NCBI GenBank assembly: GCA_010645155.1
Contig: JAAGOF010000095.1
Location: forward strand, 142,586 to 206,585
DNA: 64,000 nt
Reading direction: 5' to 3'
Source of the DNA: Tigriopus japonicus
Lineage: Eukaryota > Arthropoda > Copepoda > Harpacticoida > Harpacticidae
Positions 48,040 through 60,900 of the stretch are shown piece by piece; the stretch's first letter is position 1; each line of letters starts with the position of its first letter. A program made the position numbers and the translations under genes. The notes under the pieces were generated by a model, which saw nothing but the letters and a program-made list of their open reading frames with translations, made no database searches and was not told the DNA's origin.

Positions 48040-49842
48040 ATGTCCTTGAAGAAGCAACTGAGTGAATGGAGTTTTGCCGATCCCAAATTGGCCTCTTTGC
48101 CTCTGGATCCGGAATTGGACAATTATGTCCGGAGATTCGTACCTAAAGTCATTTTCAGTCAGTGTCAGCCCACGCCCATGAAAACACCCCGAAAACTCGT
48201 AGCCGTCAAGTCAGTTTGATCATACACAGTGTATTCGCTTTTAACTTGAAAACTAATTTTCTTTTATATTGATATTCCAAACATACAGTGATGAAGTCTT
48301 AAAGCGTATTCTCGACATGGACCCTCAAATCCGACATGATCCCGAGTTTGTGGATTTTGTCTCGGGCAATAAAGTGCTCGAAGGATCCATTCCCATGGCT
48401 CATCGATACGGAGGGCATCAATTCGGATCATGGGTTAGTAACCCGAAGTACTGCAGCCAAATCAGAACGCATTCAAGTGACAGGGTATCTATTTTAGGCC
48501 GATCAATTGGGCGATGGCCGAGCCCATCTTTTGGGCGAGTACATTAACCAAAGTGGCGAGCGATGGGAGCTCCAACTCAAAGGATCCGGACGCACTCCGT
48601 ATTCGCGATTTGGCGATGGTCGAGCCGTGCTTCGATCCTCTGTCCGAGAGTTCTTATGTTCCGAGGCCATGTTTTACTTGGGCGTGCCCACTTCCAGAGC
48701 GGCCTCGCTCATTGTCACGGATGATCCCATTCCTCGGGACATGTTTTACGATGGCAACATGAAATTGGAGCGAGGAGCCGTGGTGCTCCGATTGGCGCCC
48801 ACGTGGTTTCGATTCGGATCCTTCCAAATCTTGTCCAAGCACAATGAACGCGATGAATTGAACGCGTTGGTCGATTTTGTGCTCAAGGAGAACTTTCCAC
48901 ACATTGTGGAGTTACATCCCAACAGCCGAGATGATCAGATTTTGACCTTGTTCAGGGAGGTTTGCGAGGACACGGCCAAAATGGTGGCCCATTGGATGTC
49001 GGTGGGATTTGCTCATGGTGTTATGAACACGGATAATATGAGCATCAAGTCCATCACGATCGATTACGGACCCTACGGGTTCTTGGACGAATATGACCCG
49101 CACTATATTCCGAATAGTAGCGATGATATGGGACGGTATGATTTCCAGAATCAGCCCTCTGTGGCCTTGTGGAATCTGCAGCAATTGGCCTTGGCCCTTA
49201 AATCCGCAATCACGGGTGAGAAAGCAATTATGACCGAGGACATAGTGGTTTGTAAGACGGTTGTGATTTTTTCCCTTAGAATCCCGACGAGAAGATTTGA
49301 CCAAACCATTGGAAGAGTATGCCAAAAACTATCAGAAGATATTTTTGGAGTTGTTTGCCAAAAAGCTTGGATTGAAGACATCAAAGACATCTGAGGACAT
49401 GGAGCTGTTGGCTTATCTATTGAAATCACTGGAATTGAAAGATGCCGACTTCACACAGAGTTTCCGTGATCTCTCTGAAATATCTTTAGAGGACTTGATC
49501 GCCCGGAAGATTCCCGAAGGTGCTTGGGGATTGAAAAAAATCATGGAAGAAGAGCATTTTCAGAAATTCATGGACAAATATCCCGCTCGATTGGAAGAAA
49601 AGAACACGTCAGATGAGGAAAGAATGACCAGAATGCAAGCAGCCAATCCCAGATACATTCTAAGGAACTGGCTGGCACAACGAGCCATTGAATTGGCCGA
49701 GAAGGATGACTTTTCAGAGGTAGACAAACTTCTTCGGGTGCTGAAGAAGCCTTTTACTATTCAGAAAGAAGCCGAAGAAGGAGGATACGCTCAACCGCCT
49801 CCCAAGTGGTCAAAACAACTCCGAGTTAGTTGTTCAAGTTAG
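48040..49842 (+). CDS. SELENOO: SelO (YdiU/UPF0061) protein AMPylase, Cys form, 4 exons
   Basis: Proposed exons: 48040-48209, 48289-48433, 48498-49215, 49280-49842, about 531 aa, with phases consistent at each GT/AG junction. Family hallmarks in order are YGGHQFGSW (exon 2) followed by ADQLGDGRAHLLGE (106-119), WELQLKGSGRTPYSRFGDGR (K133 in the nucleotide-binding loop), HGVMNTDNMSI (278-288), IDYGPYGFLDEYDP (293-306) and NQPSVALWNL. SelO proteins have a kinase-like fold that transfers AMP to protein Ser/Thr/Tyr and are mitochondrial in animals. The C-terminus is CSS followed by stop, with TGT at the position where vertebrate SelO has selenocysteine. An in-frame ATG at 47983 would add 19 residues; I prefer 48040 only weakly. 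The protein is shorter than the vertebrate form, mainly at the N-terminus. Confidence 0.9.
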
Positions 49843-50212
49843 AAGCAGGTCGGAGTTGTTCATGATATCAAGACAAGAGCACCATTTCGTTCCTCAAATA
49901 TTTTACATATAAAAATACGGCAGATGGCATGTGGAGTAAACTTTCTGTGAAGTCTAAACCTCGTTTCGATTTGACTTGATTTTTCTTGATCCGTCGCTTT
50001 TATTTATCAATAAGTAGTGAGTAAAAATACTTCTTTTTTCTCGATCCGTTGTCTAGTAAAATACGACTAAGCGGACGGTTAAATACGGAGTTCTGGTTGT
50101 CCTAAATTACAGTGTGAAAGAATGAAGTTGTTAAATGTGTCATTTGTTTAAAATGGATACAAGCTTACGCTTGTAATTACAATGGTTAATACAAAAGTGT
50201 TAATTACAATGG

Positions 50213-51545
50213 GACATGCTCAAAGGTTGCTCAAGTGAGCGTTCAAAATCATACCGCTGGCGCTAAATGTCCTTGCCCTAAAACAGGGCCACGGTACTGA
50301 ATTTTTTTTATCAAGATTCTGTGGAAATTTTCAAACACTATGAAATATGATTCAGACTTAGAAAACCAAGAGGAACAACTTTTGATTATCTGAGTTTCTC
50401 AAAGTCAGGTCTAGATCAAAAGTTCCATACCTAACAACCTATTAAATAAAATATTTTTGAAAATCTAGTCAGTACACTTTTAGAGCAGAATTAGATACCT
50501 TTCGAATCGAAATTACTTGAAAATATGTTGCTCAGCTGCTGAGTTATTTGACTTTAACCGGTTTATTTTTGGCCAAAAAAAAGCGAAAAAACGTTCTGGG
50601 TGTATGAAAACTCAAATTCCCAAACAAATGATATACTGTAGATGTTTGATGTCACAAAAGAAAATAAAAATCTTCATTCTGTGTTTTATTGTAACATTTT
50701 AAAATAACAATTATTAAAACTAAATACACACTAAAAATGCATATTTTTGAAAAACTATGTTTCCATTGATTTCAGTACATTTGGTTAGGTTTTCGAATGA
50801 AAATTAAAAAAAAAAAAAAAGTTCAACAGATGTGTCTTCAAATTTTGTGAGAATTCAATATTTCTCGAAGGACCATGGTCAATTGGATTAAAATCATTTT
50901 TTTATACCTTATTGAATTTTACAAAATTTGCACTGAGGACTTACCAATATAACTTTTCCTTAATTGAAAAGCCACAATTCGAAAATTTGTATTTTCAGTA
51001 CGTTTTCGGAAATTATTAATATTATTTTGACATGCTATAACAAAACATAGAAGAATGAAGAATTTTTATTTTATCTTGTGACATCAAAAATCTATATCAT
51101 TTGCTTGGGAATTTGAGTTTTCATATACCCAGATCGTTTTTTTCGCTTTTTGGGGGCCAAAAATGGTTAAACTCAAATAACTCAAGAGCTGAGCATCAAA
51201 TTTTCAAACAATTTCAATTCGAAAGGTATCTAAATCTGCTCTAAAGTGTACTGACTATATTTTCAAAAATTAATTTATTTAAAAGGTTGTTAGGTATATA
51301 ACTTTTAATCTAGACCTGACTTTGAGAAACTCAGAAAATCAAAGTTGTTTCTCTTGGTTTCCTGAGCCTGAATCATATTTCATAGTGTTTGGAAATTTCC
51401 ATAGAAACTTGATATGATTTTTTCAGTACCATATGGCCGTTGGTTGTGGAAGGGTGCTCGGCCCATTTTGGCAAATTCAAAACATTTCAATTTTAGGGTG
51501 TAGTCAGAGGCTAGGTTCGTAGAAACGATCGAAATTTCACGTTAA
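50213..51545. mobile_element. Foldback-family repeat interrupted by a palindrome of over 1 kb
   Basis: The outer parts (50213-50293 and 51433-51545) match one arm of the 44766 foldback element (gacatgc.caaggttgct at the start; cagcccatttt-like, then gtagaaacgatcg at the end). Between them are two inverted arms, about 50294-50720 and 51010-51432, sharing caaacactatgaaatatgat, tctcaaagtcaggtctagat, acctttcgaat and atgaaaactcaaattccc. The spacer is about 290 bp, AT-rich and non-coding. By eye arm identity is above 80%. Confidence 0.88.
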
Positions 51546-52729
51546 AGATATCATAGATATAAAGCCCGGATGTCTTGGAGCCCTTCCTATCTATTAAAAC
51601 CAGAGGAGTTTTTTTCCCTTTGAATCTTGGCATGTTCTAAGGTTGCATCCTCAGCCTGGCTGCTGGGAAGTGTTGAACCACTGTGGTCACAATAGATCTT
51701 GAACAGATTTAGCCAGTCTTTAAATGCTAAATTTAGCTACATTGCCACCACACTCTGTTGGGTCGAAGGGGGAGGGTCCAGTATATTTTCGGAAGGGTCC
51801 TAAACCAATCCCGTTTGTCAGTAGAATAATTACAAATTGGGATATACGAGGCACATACAGTACACCTTTTTGAATGGATAAAAATGGTTTCATCAGAGTG
51901 AGACCTTCTCCCGAGGTTAATTGGTCGATCAAAGTTGTAAAAATACAAATTGCACCAAAGAAATGCATGCTTTGAAGTAATGAGTCAACGGCCTTGCTCG
52001 AATGAGCTGGTAATTTGGAGACAATTTTTGGTTAGTCTTGACAGCTCCTGTGAAACAGAATGAAACCTTTCAAATCGGAGCAAAAATGGTCAATAACGGC
52101 AGCAATAACGGTCTCTGTGGTTTTTGTCCAAAGTTAAAGATTTGAAAAGACGCAAGTCACTCCCATTACCAACTCTCATTCGAATCGAGCTGAGTCTTGA
52201 AACGGAATATTTGTGCCTATTCGTAGCCAATGGCTGAAAGTATTTAGTACCTAGCGAGTTAGCCGCGTAATGACAAAAAGGCGGCACTTATTCCCTCCCC
52301 GTTAGCTATCGCTAAACCACACTTGCAAACATATGGTCTAATCTAATCTGTTGCTTCTTGTTCGTGACTATCTGGTCCATCTTAGCCATTGGACCACATT
52401 GACCATCAAGCACGCCCAACTTAGAGGAATCTTTCCAATGCCACATTTGGGCGTATTTAGCCACTCTTATCTCGAGTAAAAGTAAACACACATTTATGAG
52501 GATGGCCTCGTTGAAACCTCACTCATGCCTATAAATGTCTTGAAGACCATCACCGGTTCAATTCGGTCCACTTCAAGAATGTCTCTGTGGTAAAATTCTG
52601 AATGGCCTATGCTCAAAGTTGGTTCCCTTATCCGCTCTTTTATCGTCTTCAAGATTGTGCAGAGGCGACGAAAAGGCTGTTCCAAAGTCACAATAGCACA
52701 AGCTGGAACAGGCATCAGATTGGTCCAAC
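51546..52729. other. Intergenic, no gene seen
   Basis: Includes the likely promoter region of the small secreted-protein gene that starts at 52730. No other identifiable feature. Confidence 0.4.
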
Positions 52730-53456
52730 ATGGCACAAGGTGAAGACGGAAAAAGGAGTGAATCTTTTGTAAGGAAATAAATTGAAAGAAAACACTCAAC
52801 CTTGTCCTTTTCCAGTTCCAAAATGGGTTCTCCTGGCTGGATTTGTATTGGTACTTCAGTGCTTTGGTTTTGTCGACTCATTCGAGTCCCATGAAGGTAA
52901 TCTGACCTGACAAATTAGTGGGAACGAAATGACTAACATATCATTCGTTCCTTTTCAGAGGAAAAGCGATTCAAAACGTCGCCATTTACTTGGTCCAATC
53001 CTTTGTCTGGCTACAATATTGTTTTGGTTCGAGTGCCAAATCATTCACCTCAGGAGGATAAATATCAGTTGCAAGGTATAATTAATGCAACCCAACTTCA
53101 AAAAATCATTATTATTATTCTTATTATTATTACTACTATCAAGTTGATTTTATTCTTATTTTAGTGATTCGAGGACGTTCAAATCCGTTTTCCAACAAGA
53201 ACTCGCCTGCGAAAATGCGTCAAAACTATGTGCTGAAATGGTTAGGTAAATACCCTTACCAAACAAAAGGTTAAAATATAGCATATCCATACCAGGAGCC
53301 GAAAATGAAAGCTAAAACAATCAGTTGCGATATTTGTAAAAACGTTTTCTCTCAACCTCCCTTTACGGAATAAAACCAATGTCTTGAAGCTTCTTTAAAA
53401 TGTTCTTACTCAATTCTTTTGTGAACACAGAGCAGAGGTACGTACAATTTTTTTAA
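52730..53456 (+). CDS. Predicted small secreted protein, 104 aa, 5 exons
   Basis: Proposed coding exons: 52730-52739, 52816-52896, 52959-53075, 53165-53245, 53431-53456, with all introns GT..AG and phase 1; internal exons are 81, 117 and 81 bp. The protein begins MAQVPKWVLLAGFVLVLQ, a textbook signal peptide, then has a Glu/His segment and an EEKR site that could be a prohormone cleavage site. The mature part is basic, without cysteines, and ends with EQRYVQFF. I recognise no family. A peptide hormone precursor or a short extracellular protein would both fit. Weak points are the tiny first coding exon with donor GTGAAG, and the last exon, which also contains a GTACGT donor-like site. Confidence 0.5.
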
Positions 53457-54607
53457 TATTTTACCACCAAGCGTGAGACAAAATCATTTGTAAAAATGTA
53501 TGTATTGGTGACCATGGCGATACGAGGGGCATACCAAAAGCTTGGATATGTGATCGCTGATTCCAAAATGGTTAATTTTATGAATTTTGTTACTTTTACT
53601 ACTTTTCAGCCAAACCTCCGATGAGCTCTTAGAAATAATCATCTTTTTTTCAATTCAATTTTCAATTTTTACATTTCAAATAACTCTTGTAGACCCATCT
53701 TTGAGAGCACCCTCAAGGACTCCTCGATTATTGCAACCTTAACTTTTTGATTGACTTGCAAACCTAATCTTCCTTTTGATTTGGGAAGAGATAAAAGTCA
53801 AACGCTGCCAAGTTTGGCAAAACTGGAGAATGTTTGTTTGTTTTTAGATCCCTTTTCCATCATGAATTGCTCAGTTTCCAGGTCCAAGTGCAGGACCCAA
53901 TTTGATAATTTTACCAAATGGTATTCAGATACTTCGTTATTTTTAACAACGTGCAGTTTTTACTTGCGTGATATTTTAACTTTTGTCCAAGTGGTTCTGG
54001 GTTTTGTCTCACTATAGAAGTTTTTGACGAAATGCTGCACATTTGGACAACTTTTTTTCGACGGAATGAGTTGGGTCAAAAGAGCTAAGTGAACCTTGTT
54101 TGAAGTGAGTTTCGATTGAGAGAGGGGACCAGAAAAGAGGCATCGATACTGTATAGTACGTCTTCAAGAGCATTCACGGGTTTCCATGGCTTCTTGCAGT
54201 TCAGGGGATAGCTCCAGATCACCCACCTATGATCCTGTCATGAATCCGTCGGAATGAGTTGGGACTACTGTTCACATACTTGGAGTGGCCTGCGTACGCA
54301 TTCTATAGGTATCTCGTATTATTTGTTATGTGGTTCTTAACTAGTGATCGTTACAGAATCGGATCGGTTCTGATGCCGGCTCTGAAAACTCATGAATCAA
54401 TTCAATATATTTTTCTTTAAAATCTAGTGCTCAGAACCTCTCTGATACCAGACAAGAAATTGCTTATTAGAAGGAAAACATGGTTGATGTGATGGATAAT
54501 TGTGTTGTCCAATGATGGGCCGAAAGTGTTTTCGACAGAAATTTTTGGTTTCGGTTTCGGTTATGTCAACAGAAATTGAAAGAAGACATCTACTATGAAG
54601 ACACTAA
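53457..54607. other. Intergenic, no gene seen
   Basis: AT-rich DNA without coding evidence. A further exon of the preceding small gene cannot be ruled out. Confidence 0.4.
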
Positions 54608-54938
54608 TTTTCCGATTTTTTCAAAATATGCGATAATCCAACTTCGAACAAATGAGTTTTTTTACTTAATGAAGAATGAATGATTTATGTATAAGTTTTT
54701 TTAATCAGGTGCTTTCGGTGTCGGGTAAGAGCTCTTTCGGTTCATCACCAATGCTGTCCTGGCAAGGCGTTGGATTTCCATTTTTTTCAAAATATGCGAT
54801 AATCCAACCTCGAACAAATAAGTTTTTATTAACTTAACGAAGAATGAATGATGCATGTTTTTTTTTAGTCAGGTGCTTTTGGTATCGGGTAAGAGCTCTT
54901 TCGGTCCATCACCAATGCTGTCCTGGCAAGGCGATTAG
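54608..54938 (+). repeat. Local tandem duplication, period 166 bp, two copies
   Basis: tcaaaatatgcgataatcca starts at 54621 and again at 54787. Both copies continue through gaagaatgaatgat and gagctctttcggt to catcaccaatgctgtcctgg. Confidence 0.95.
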
Positions 54939-57900
54939 ATTTTGAATGATCGCCAACCAACGAGCTTTGATTTTTTGTTTTCAGTTTTCCAAGACATTCC
55001 AAAATGGAACTATTAGCATTTCGGTCTAAACTAATCACATTTCGATTAACCCTCACACTATTCATGGGGATGTTTTCTTATTTCATTTTTCATTTCATTC
55101 ATGTTAAATATACTGCAGAACATGGATGTCGTAAGTGGTTTGTTGGCAAATTCCAAAAGTACCAGCCATAATACAGATACCGCCACCATGATTTGAAAGG
55201 CTCTTTGATGGGCAAATTTCTCTCGAGCTTATCAAGCCACAAGCCTCAGCCTTTGTCGGAAGTCGGATGTGGATAGGGAGGGCTACATACTATTATATGA
55301 GGGTGCGTCGTACTACAAAGCTGTAGTGTATTGTGTGTGGTGTTGGTGGACTCTTTGTTGGCCTCCGCCGCCGTCATCATCGTGTTCCCCAGCAAAGATC
55401 ACTTTCACGGACCTTGGAGGCCAAGGCAAGGCCACTTGTCACTCTCCTTTCCTCCGAGCTCTGGCCGCTGAACCGCGTTTGGCCCCGCGTCTCTCGGTTT
55501 AGCGTTCACACTTTGTGGAACATCCTGGGCAAGGACGGCCGGCCTTCAAGGGCCGTGAGACAAGGCCGTTTCAACTGTGGAAAGACTGGGAGTTGATGAT
55601 GAGGAAATGCTACGCGGAATTCAGATCCAGTGGTTGGAAATTGTTCCTCGAACATAGTGCAACAACTCGTTGGAGTCACTGATTGATTAGCTGAGGAATC
55701 TGCCTTTAGTTATGTGGTGATCACTGATTAGTGAGTCCCATTGCCTTTGGGTGGAGGTTGGTTGCGATCGATCGAGGAAATGGGGTCTGGATGGAAGGAT
55801 CAAAATGTAATTTCCGGCCCACCAGAATCCCCTCGTGCGATCCTCCCATGAACCATTAATATCATCAGATTCTTGGCTCTTTGGCAAGCCAGAGCGTGTT
55901 AAGTTCTTTTGGGCGTAAATGTGCGTGATTCCAGTGTATTGAGTCACACCCAATCACCGTGAAAAGAAGCCACTCTCTCTCTCTCTCCCTCTCTTTTCAT
56001 AAGTTCTTTGAGTGCCCGTAATGATGAGTGAAGATCATGGAAATGAGTTCCATCAAATCCTCGCTGTTTTCACAGGTAAGACATTCCAAGAATAATGGTT
56101 GTCCCATTGACGTACACATAAATCCAAATGAAGGAGCCTGATGGGGCCTCCTGAGCATTTCAAAAGGTTCAGTTCAATCCTTTGATTGAGTAGCCATTAG
56201 CAGAAGTCCAGGTCGTTTCCATCGAACGACCTTCATCCCTAGGGAGTTCCAAGAATCCCCCATTCCGGTCAGATCTTTTCATTCGCCGCAATGGATACAT
56301 TCGTTAAAATGAGTCTTTCAAACGAAAGCTTCAAGCCTCAAAATGCATTTATTCTGGCTCCTAAAAGCATATTCTGTCAAAGCAGACTTGAGATTTGTCA
56401 TATTCGCAACTTTCATGGGCATGCAGTGCCTCAGATTTGGCATCCCAAAAACAAGGGACATAAAATGGAAGAATGGCAAGTGCACAAAACAAAGCCTTGA
56501 CACAGCCGGAATATAGTCGACGAAGAAATGAATGAATGTGAGATATACGTATATTATACAACCTCGATATCAAATCCCAAGTGAGCCTAGGACTGACTGC
56601 TCTTGGAGGCGAGATAATGATCCCACGCTTTCGTTTGGCTTTATATGTAACACTTAATGAGAATGGATGGAGATTTAGCAAATACACTTTATTTCTCTTA
56701 TATTCATTTACTCTACACTGACTGGAGTTGTGCCTTAAGTAAGACTTGTCGTTATGTTTGGCTGTTATTGAGCCTACCGTTAGAAATGTTTTGCTGCGAC
56801 GAATGGAGTTTGTACTGAATGGCGAATGCAGTCTAAAAGGAATGGAAGGTCACTCGTTAACACCATTAGCGAAGGCACTTCAAGCATAACGGAGAGGTAC
56901 TTTCAACCCAGTTTTCGAGTACAGTGGAATCTAATTAGGTACAAACACTGCTACCCTCAAGAACTTCGAATGCTGGAACGTTTTTGGAGGAGGCAGAAAA
57001 ATACTTTGAGTGAGTGGTTTTGTTAATATTGCCTTTGAGGGATAAAGAGTTCCATTCCGTTTTGTTTTTGAGTGACATGATATAATTTTTATTCACCTAT
57101 GTAGTTGTAGTGCATGCATGTAAACATCCTAAGAAGGTGATTGACGTTGTTTTGAATCAAGTCCAAATAAATTTAGTGTCAAATGATGTCAGAATGTAAT
57201 GGAGTTAATTCTTAGTGAACTAGTAAATAAACTAAATAAAATGCAGGTACTTGACCACGAATAAGTTTTTTTGTCCTTGGCCTGAACCTCTTTGGTTTCT
57301 CCCAATAAATAATACATTTTATTGTCGATTGTATTTTCTTCTTTTCGAATTTTTAAGATTCTTAGAGAAGCGAGCGTCTATCTACTTTTAGCCATTTCAT
57401 TAACTTGACCTAATCGTAACGAAATAACGATTTCATTTAGACCATAATGCTTTACTTATGTGTCATTCTGTGCCTAATCTTGCACTTGATTGAAAAGTGT
57501 TTTGTTGTATGAGATTTTTCATGGTTATTTTTCTTGAAGCCTTTCACTTTTGAATTAAAATGTGCAGTAACTATTGAAATACAAATTTTCTGGTCCACCC
57601 TGTCAGTCCTAAGCTTTGGGGCCTTTCTTCGCACTTCTTAAATCAGGTCTCATTGCTTTCGACTTTTAGTCGCAGTAATGTTTTCTTTGTGGTTGGAAAT
57701 ATCAGGTTCATCCATAAGCCCTTTTTCTCAAAAACTTATGGTTTCAAGAGTTATTCTTTGGTCTGAAAGCTGGGCTATCTATAATTGTTGACAACCATGA
57801 ATGTACCAGACGATTAATGTTTAGTAGCATATCCTCAATTAAAGACTTTCTACCAAAGCTTTGTCAAACAAATGCATGGCAAGGTGGAGCACTGAGGAAA

Positions 57901-60900
57901 ATCCAAACGATAACAAGGGATTCGTCATATTTTAACTATTTATAGGAACTGCCAGGCTATAATTTTAGATAGTACGTGCAAAGTATTAGGGGAAGGGCAG
58001 ATTTGAGCGCCAGAAGGACCAAAAAGATGATACAAGCAGCAGAATATACTTTATTTTTTAGAATTCAAGTATTTTGTTGAAATTCAATTTTCAATTTAAT
58101 CAAACGTATGAGTCAAAAGTAACGCTGCTTTTTAATGCAGAGCCAACTCAAATGCAAAATGTATACGCATCAATCACTACAATCTTTCCAAAAGTTTTTT
58201 CTCTACGAAGTCTTTTTTCTGTTCAATTTTTTAACCTAATGTTTGTCCCATGATTTAGATTATCAAACCTTTTTGTCATATCTACATTCGGTTTGAATGA
58301 ATCCAGAAATCACGTTAGGAAGTAAACAAGCTAGAATACATAGATGTGTGTTTTGACCTTTTTGCTCTATTCGCACACCATACAGTAGGTTTCCAATTGC
58401 GTTTGGAACATGCGAATTGCCGAGGGAACTCATGGAAACTTGATGCATTGGAGTCTCTCTCTCTCTACATTCTGTATCTTGCTCAGAACAACGTATGTAG
58501 GGATCGTTTCGAAGGAGAAGGAGCAGACACGTTCATCCCAAAGGGTTAAAGAGCTCTTTGGCCACCGTTGACCCAAATTAATCTCGAGACATGAGCCGCA
58601 ATGCTCTTCAACGCTCGTTCGTTTAAGTAAAACATGAAAGCTCGGCTCTAATGCATGGTTTGGGAAGAAATATTGGGATGGCCAAATTCCAGGTTGTTTC
58701 AAGTCAATTTAGCACTGTTTGCAGAGGGCCCTCGAATTTGAGCAAACCGAGAACAATGCACATTCCGTTAAGGTCCCTAAACTGTCAGTTACTCATCAAT
58801 AGCACTTTGAGGTTCCGGTTGGTTCATTATTCATCATTACCACTTTACCTGTCTAATAGTGGGACGGCCAAAATGGTCGTGTGGTTGCCTCTCTGAGCCA
58901 TTTCCCTTACAGTAGATTGTTCGAGAATCGGCCTTTATTTGAGTTCATTTAAGGCAGGCGTCCATGTCTTACTGTCTATTGGAGAAGCTTCGAGTTTGCT
59001 CCCACATTCTACCTTCAAGATCGAGTTGGTTGATTGTCACGGCCACTGAATAATTACCAATGTCCATATTGAGGACAAATCAAACATGGGAGCTTGTTAG
59101 GAAAAATCTACGGTAAACGCACGTGGGTCCAATGCGTCTGGTTCGTAACAGCCCTCTGTATTGATGCGTATCAACCACAGTCCTAATTTTGTTGGCTGAT
59201 AAACCATGTAAACTGACTCGCTTAATACTGGGTAGGCCGTTGGTATGATCGCAACGATGCAGACAACGAAGAATGCCCCTGTTTGAGGACGGAAATATCC
59301 TAGTCCTGCACTTACATGGAGCAATGGATACGAATGTACCGCAGTCATGGTGGTTCCCAATTATTGGTAAAACTCGTCGAGGAATACGAACGACCACAAA
59401 CGTGCGTATTTGGGATCCAGCCACTGAGCACTTGCTTGCTTGCTCGCTCTCCAGTAGTGGCAATGCACACAAGTCATACTCTAATTCTCAAGTGGGTCAT
59501 TTCTGGTCTCTTTGTTGTGGATCTCTGAGGAATTGAACGAGAATGAGGAAAATTTTCTTGTTAACTCGTCAGTGCTTGTTGATTACTGTTTTTTCCAATG
59601 ATACGGCAAATGTGTTTCGCTTTGACCTTGATACAAGTCAGATTCGAGCAAGTAGGAGTTTAAACTTCAAGAACACTTGCTCAAATATAAGTATGAAGAA
59701 AGATGATAAAGAATTTGTACACTGGTAGAAGATATTTTGAACATGGAAAAAACGTAAGTTGCCAACTTTTCCGTCACTATCGGGCTTTTGCAAAAAAAAC
59801 TGGAATTGAATAATAATAATTACTTTATTTACATTTAGCAATACTTCCACTCCATCAGTCTTCGGTTCTTCCTCAAAATACATTGAATTTGGCATTTATT
59901 CCAGAATGCTTTTGCTCTTGGGAAGAATTTTCAAAAATGTGGGTTGAATATTTATAACGTCTCTAGCACTGTTTAACCTAAAAGAAGGCCTTCACATCCA
60001 CTTGAAGTTTCAATTCTCTTTGCACCAGTTGTCCACTTGTCTTTGTTTTGGAGCGTTGTTACGCACGTCAGAAAGCATCTTTCTAATACAATTATAGTAT
60101 TTGTCATCAAGATGGTTTGTACAGCCTTAATTATGAAGAAACATTCTACCGTACTCAAAAACAACAGGTCCTACTTTTATAGTTTGCAAAATTTCATGTT
60201 AGGGGGGTTAATAGGTCTCATGTTAGCAATACTAATAAAGATAAGTCCTAAAATCAAGTCACTGTCATGTTTTTCGAGTAGGCGTCATAGATCGTTTATT
60301 AATCACTAGATAGCGTGCAAGCTTTACTCAAGCTGATTTGGCAAGTGGGGCGGAATGCGTTGAATTTTTGAGGAAAATGTCACCTTCACAACTGTTGAGA
60401 GGACAGTTAGTGTGACCAAACATGCAAATCAAGACCATCTTTTTTTACTCGTTCTTGAAGCCACCGGTTAGTTTTTACCCATTTATGTATTGTATTGACT
60501 CTTCATAACGCAAAAGCTTAGATTTGTGTTCTTCCTAAAATTGACTTATTCAATGTATTGGCAAAAAAAGTTCCTAGTTGTAGTATTCAAATCCAAGGCA
60601 TGGTCACCTAGTGATGTCTTCCTTCTTTCAATAAAGTGACCACTAGCAAAAAATAACCCAAAATCATTGCTCAGTTCCTCCTTTTTCCCGCACTTTTGTC
60701 TGCTCAACAGTTGGCGATGGAAGACACATTTTTAGGCTCAAACTCCCTCTAGTATTTAAAAGATCTCAATGGGAGGTGCTCATCGCAATTGTTTCTCATG
60801 CAAGCTACTGGCGATTTAAAAGTACACTCGAAGACCGTCAGTCTGACTTCATTTCATTAAATACAAATATATAAATTGATGCAATAACATGCCATTTAAT

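Noticed and set aside
59097..59360. Minus-strand frame with hydrophobic stretch GAFFVVCIVAIIPTAYPVL
   Set aside because: Could be a terminal exon, but no upstream exon, family or convincing acceptor was found.
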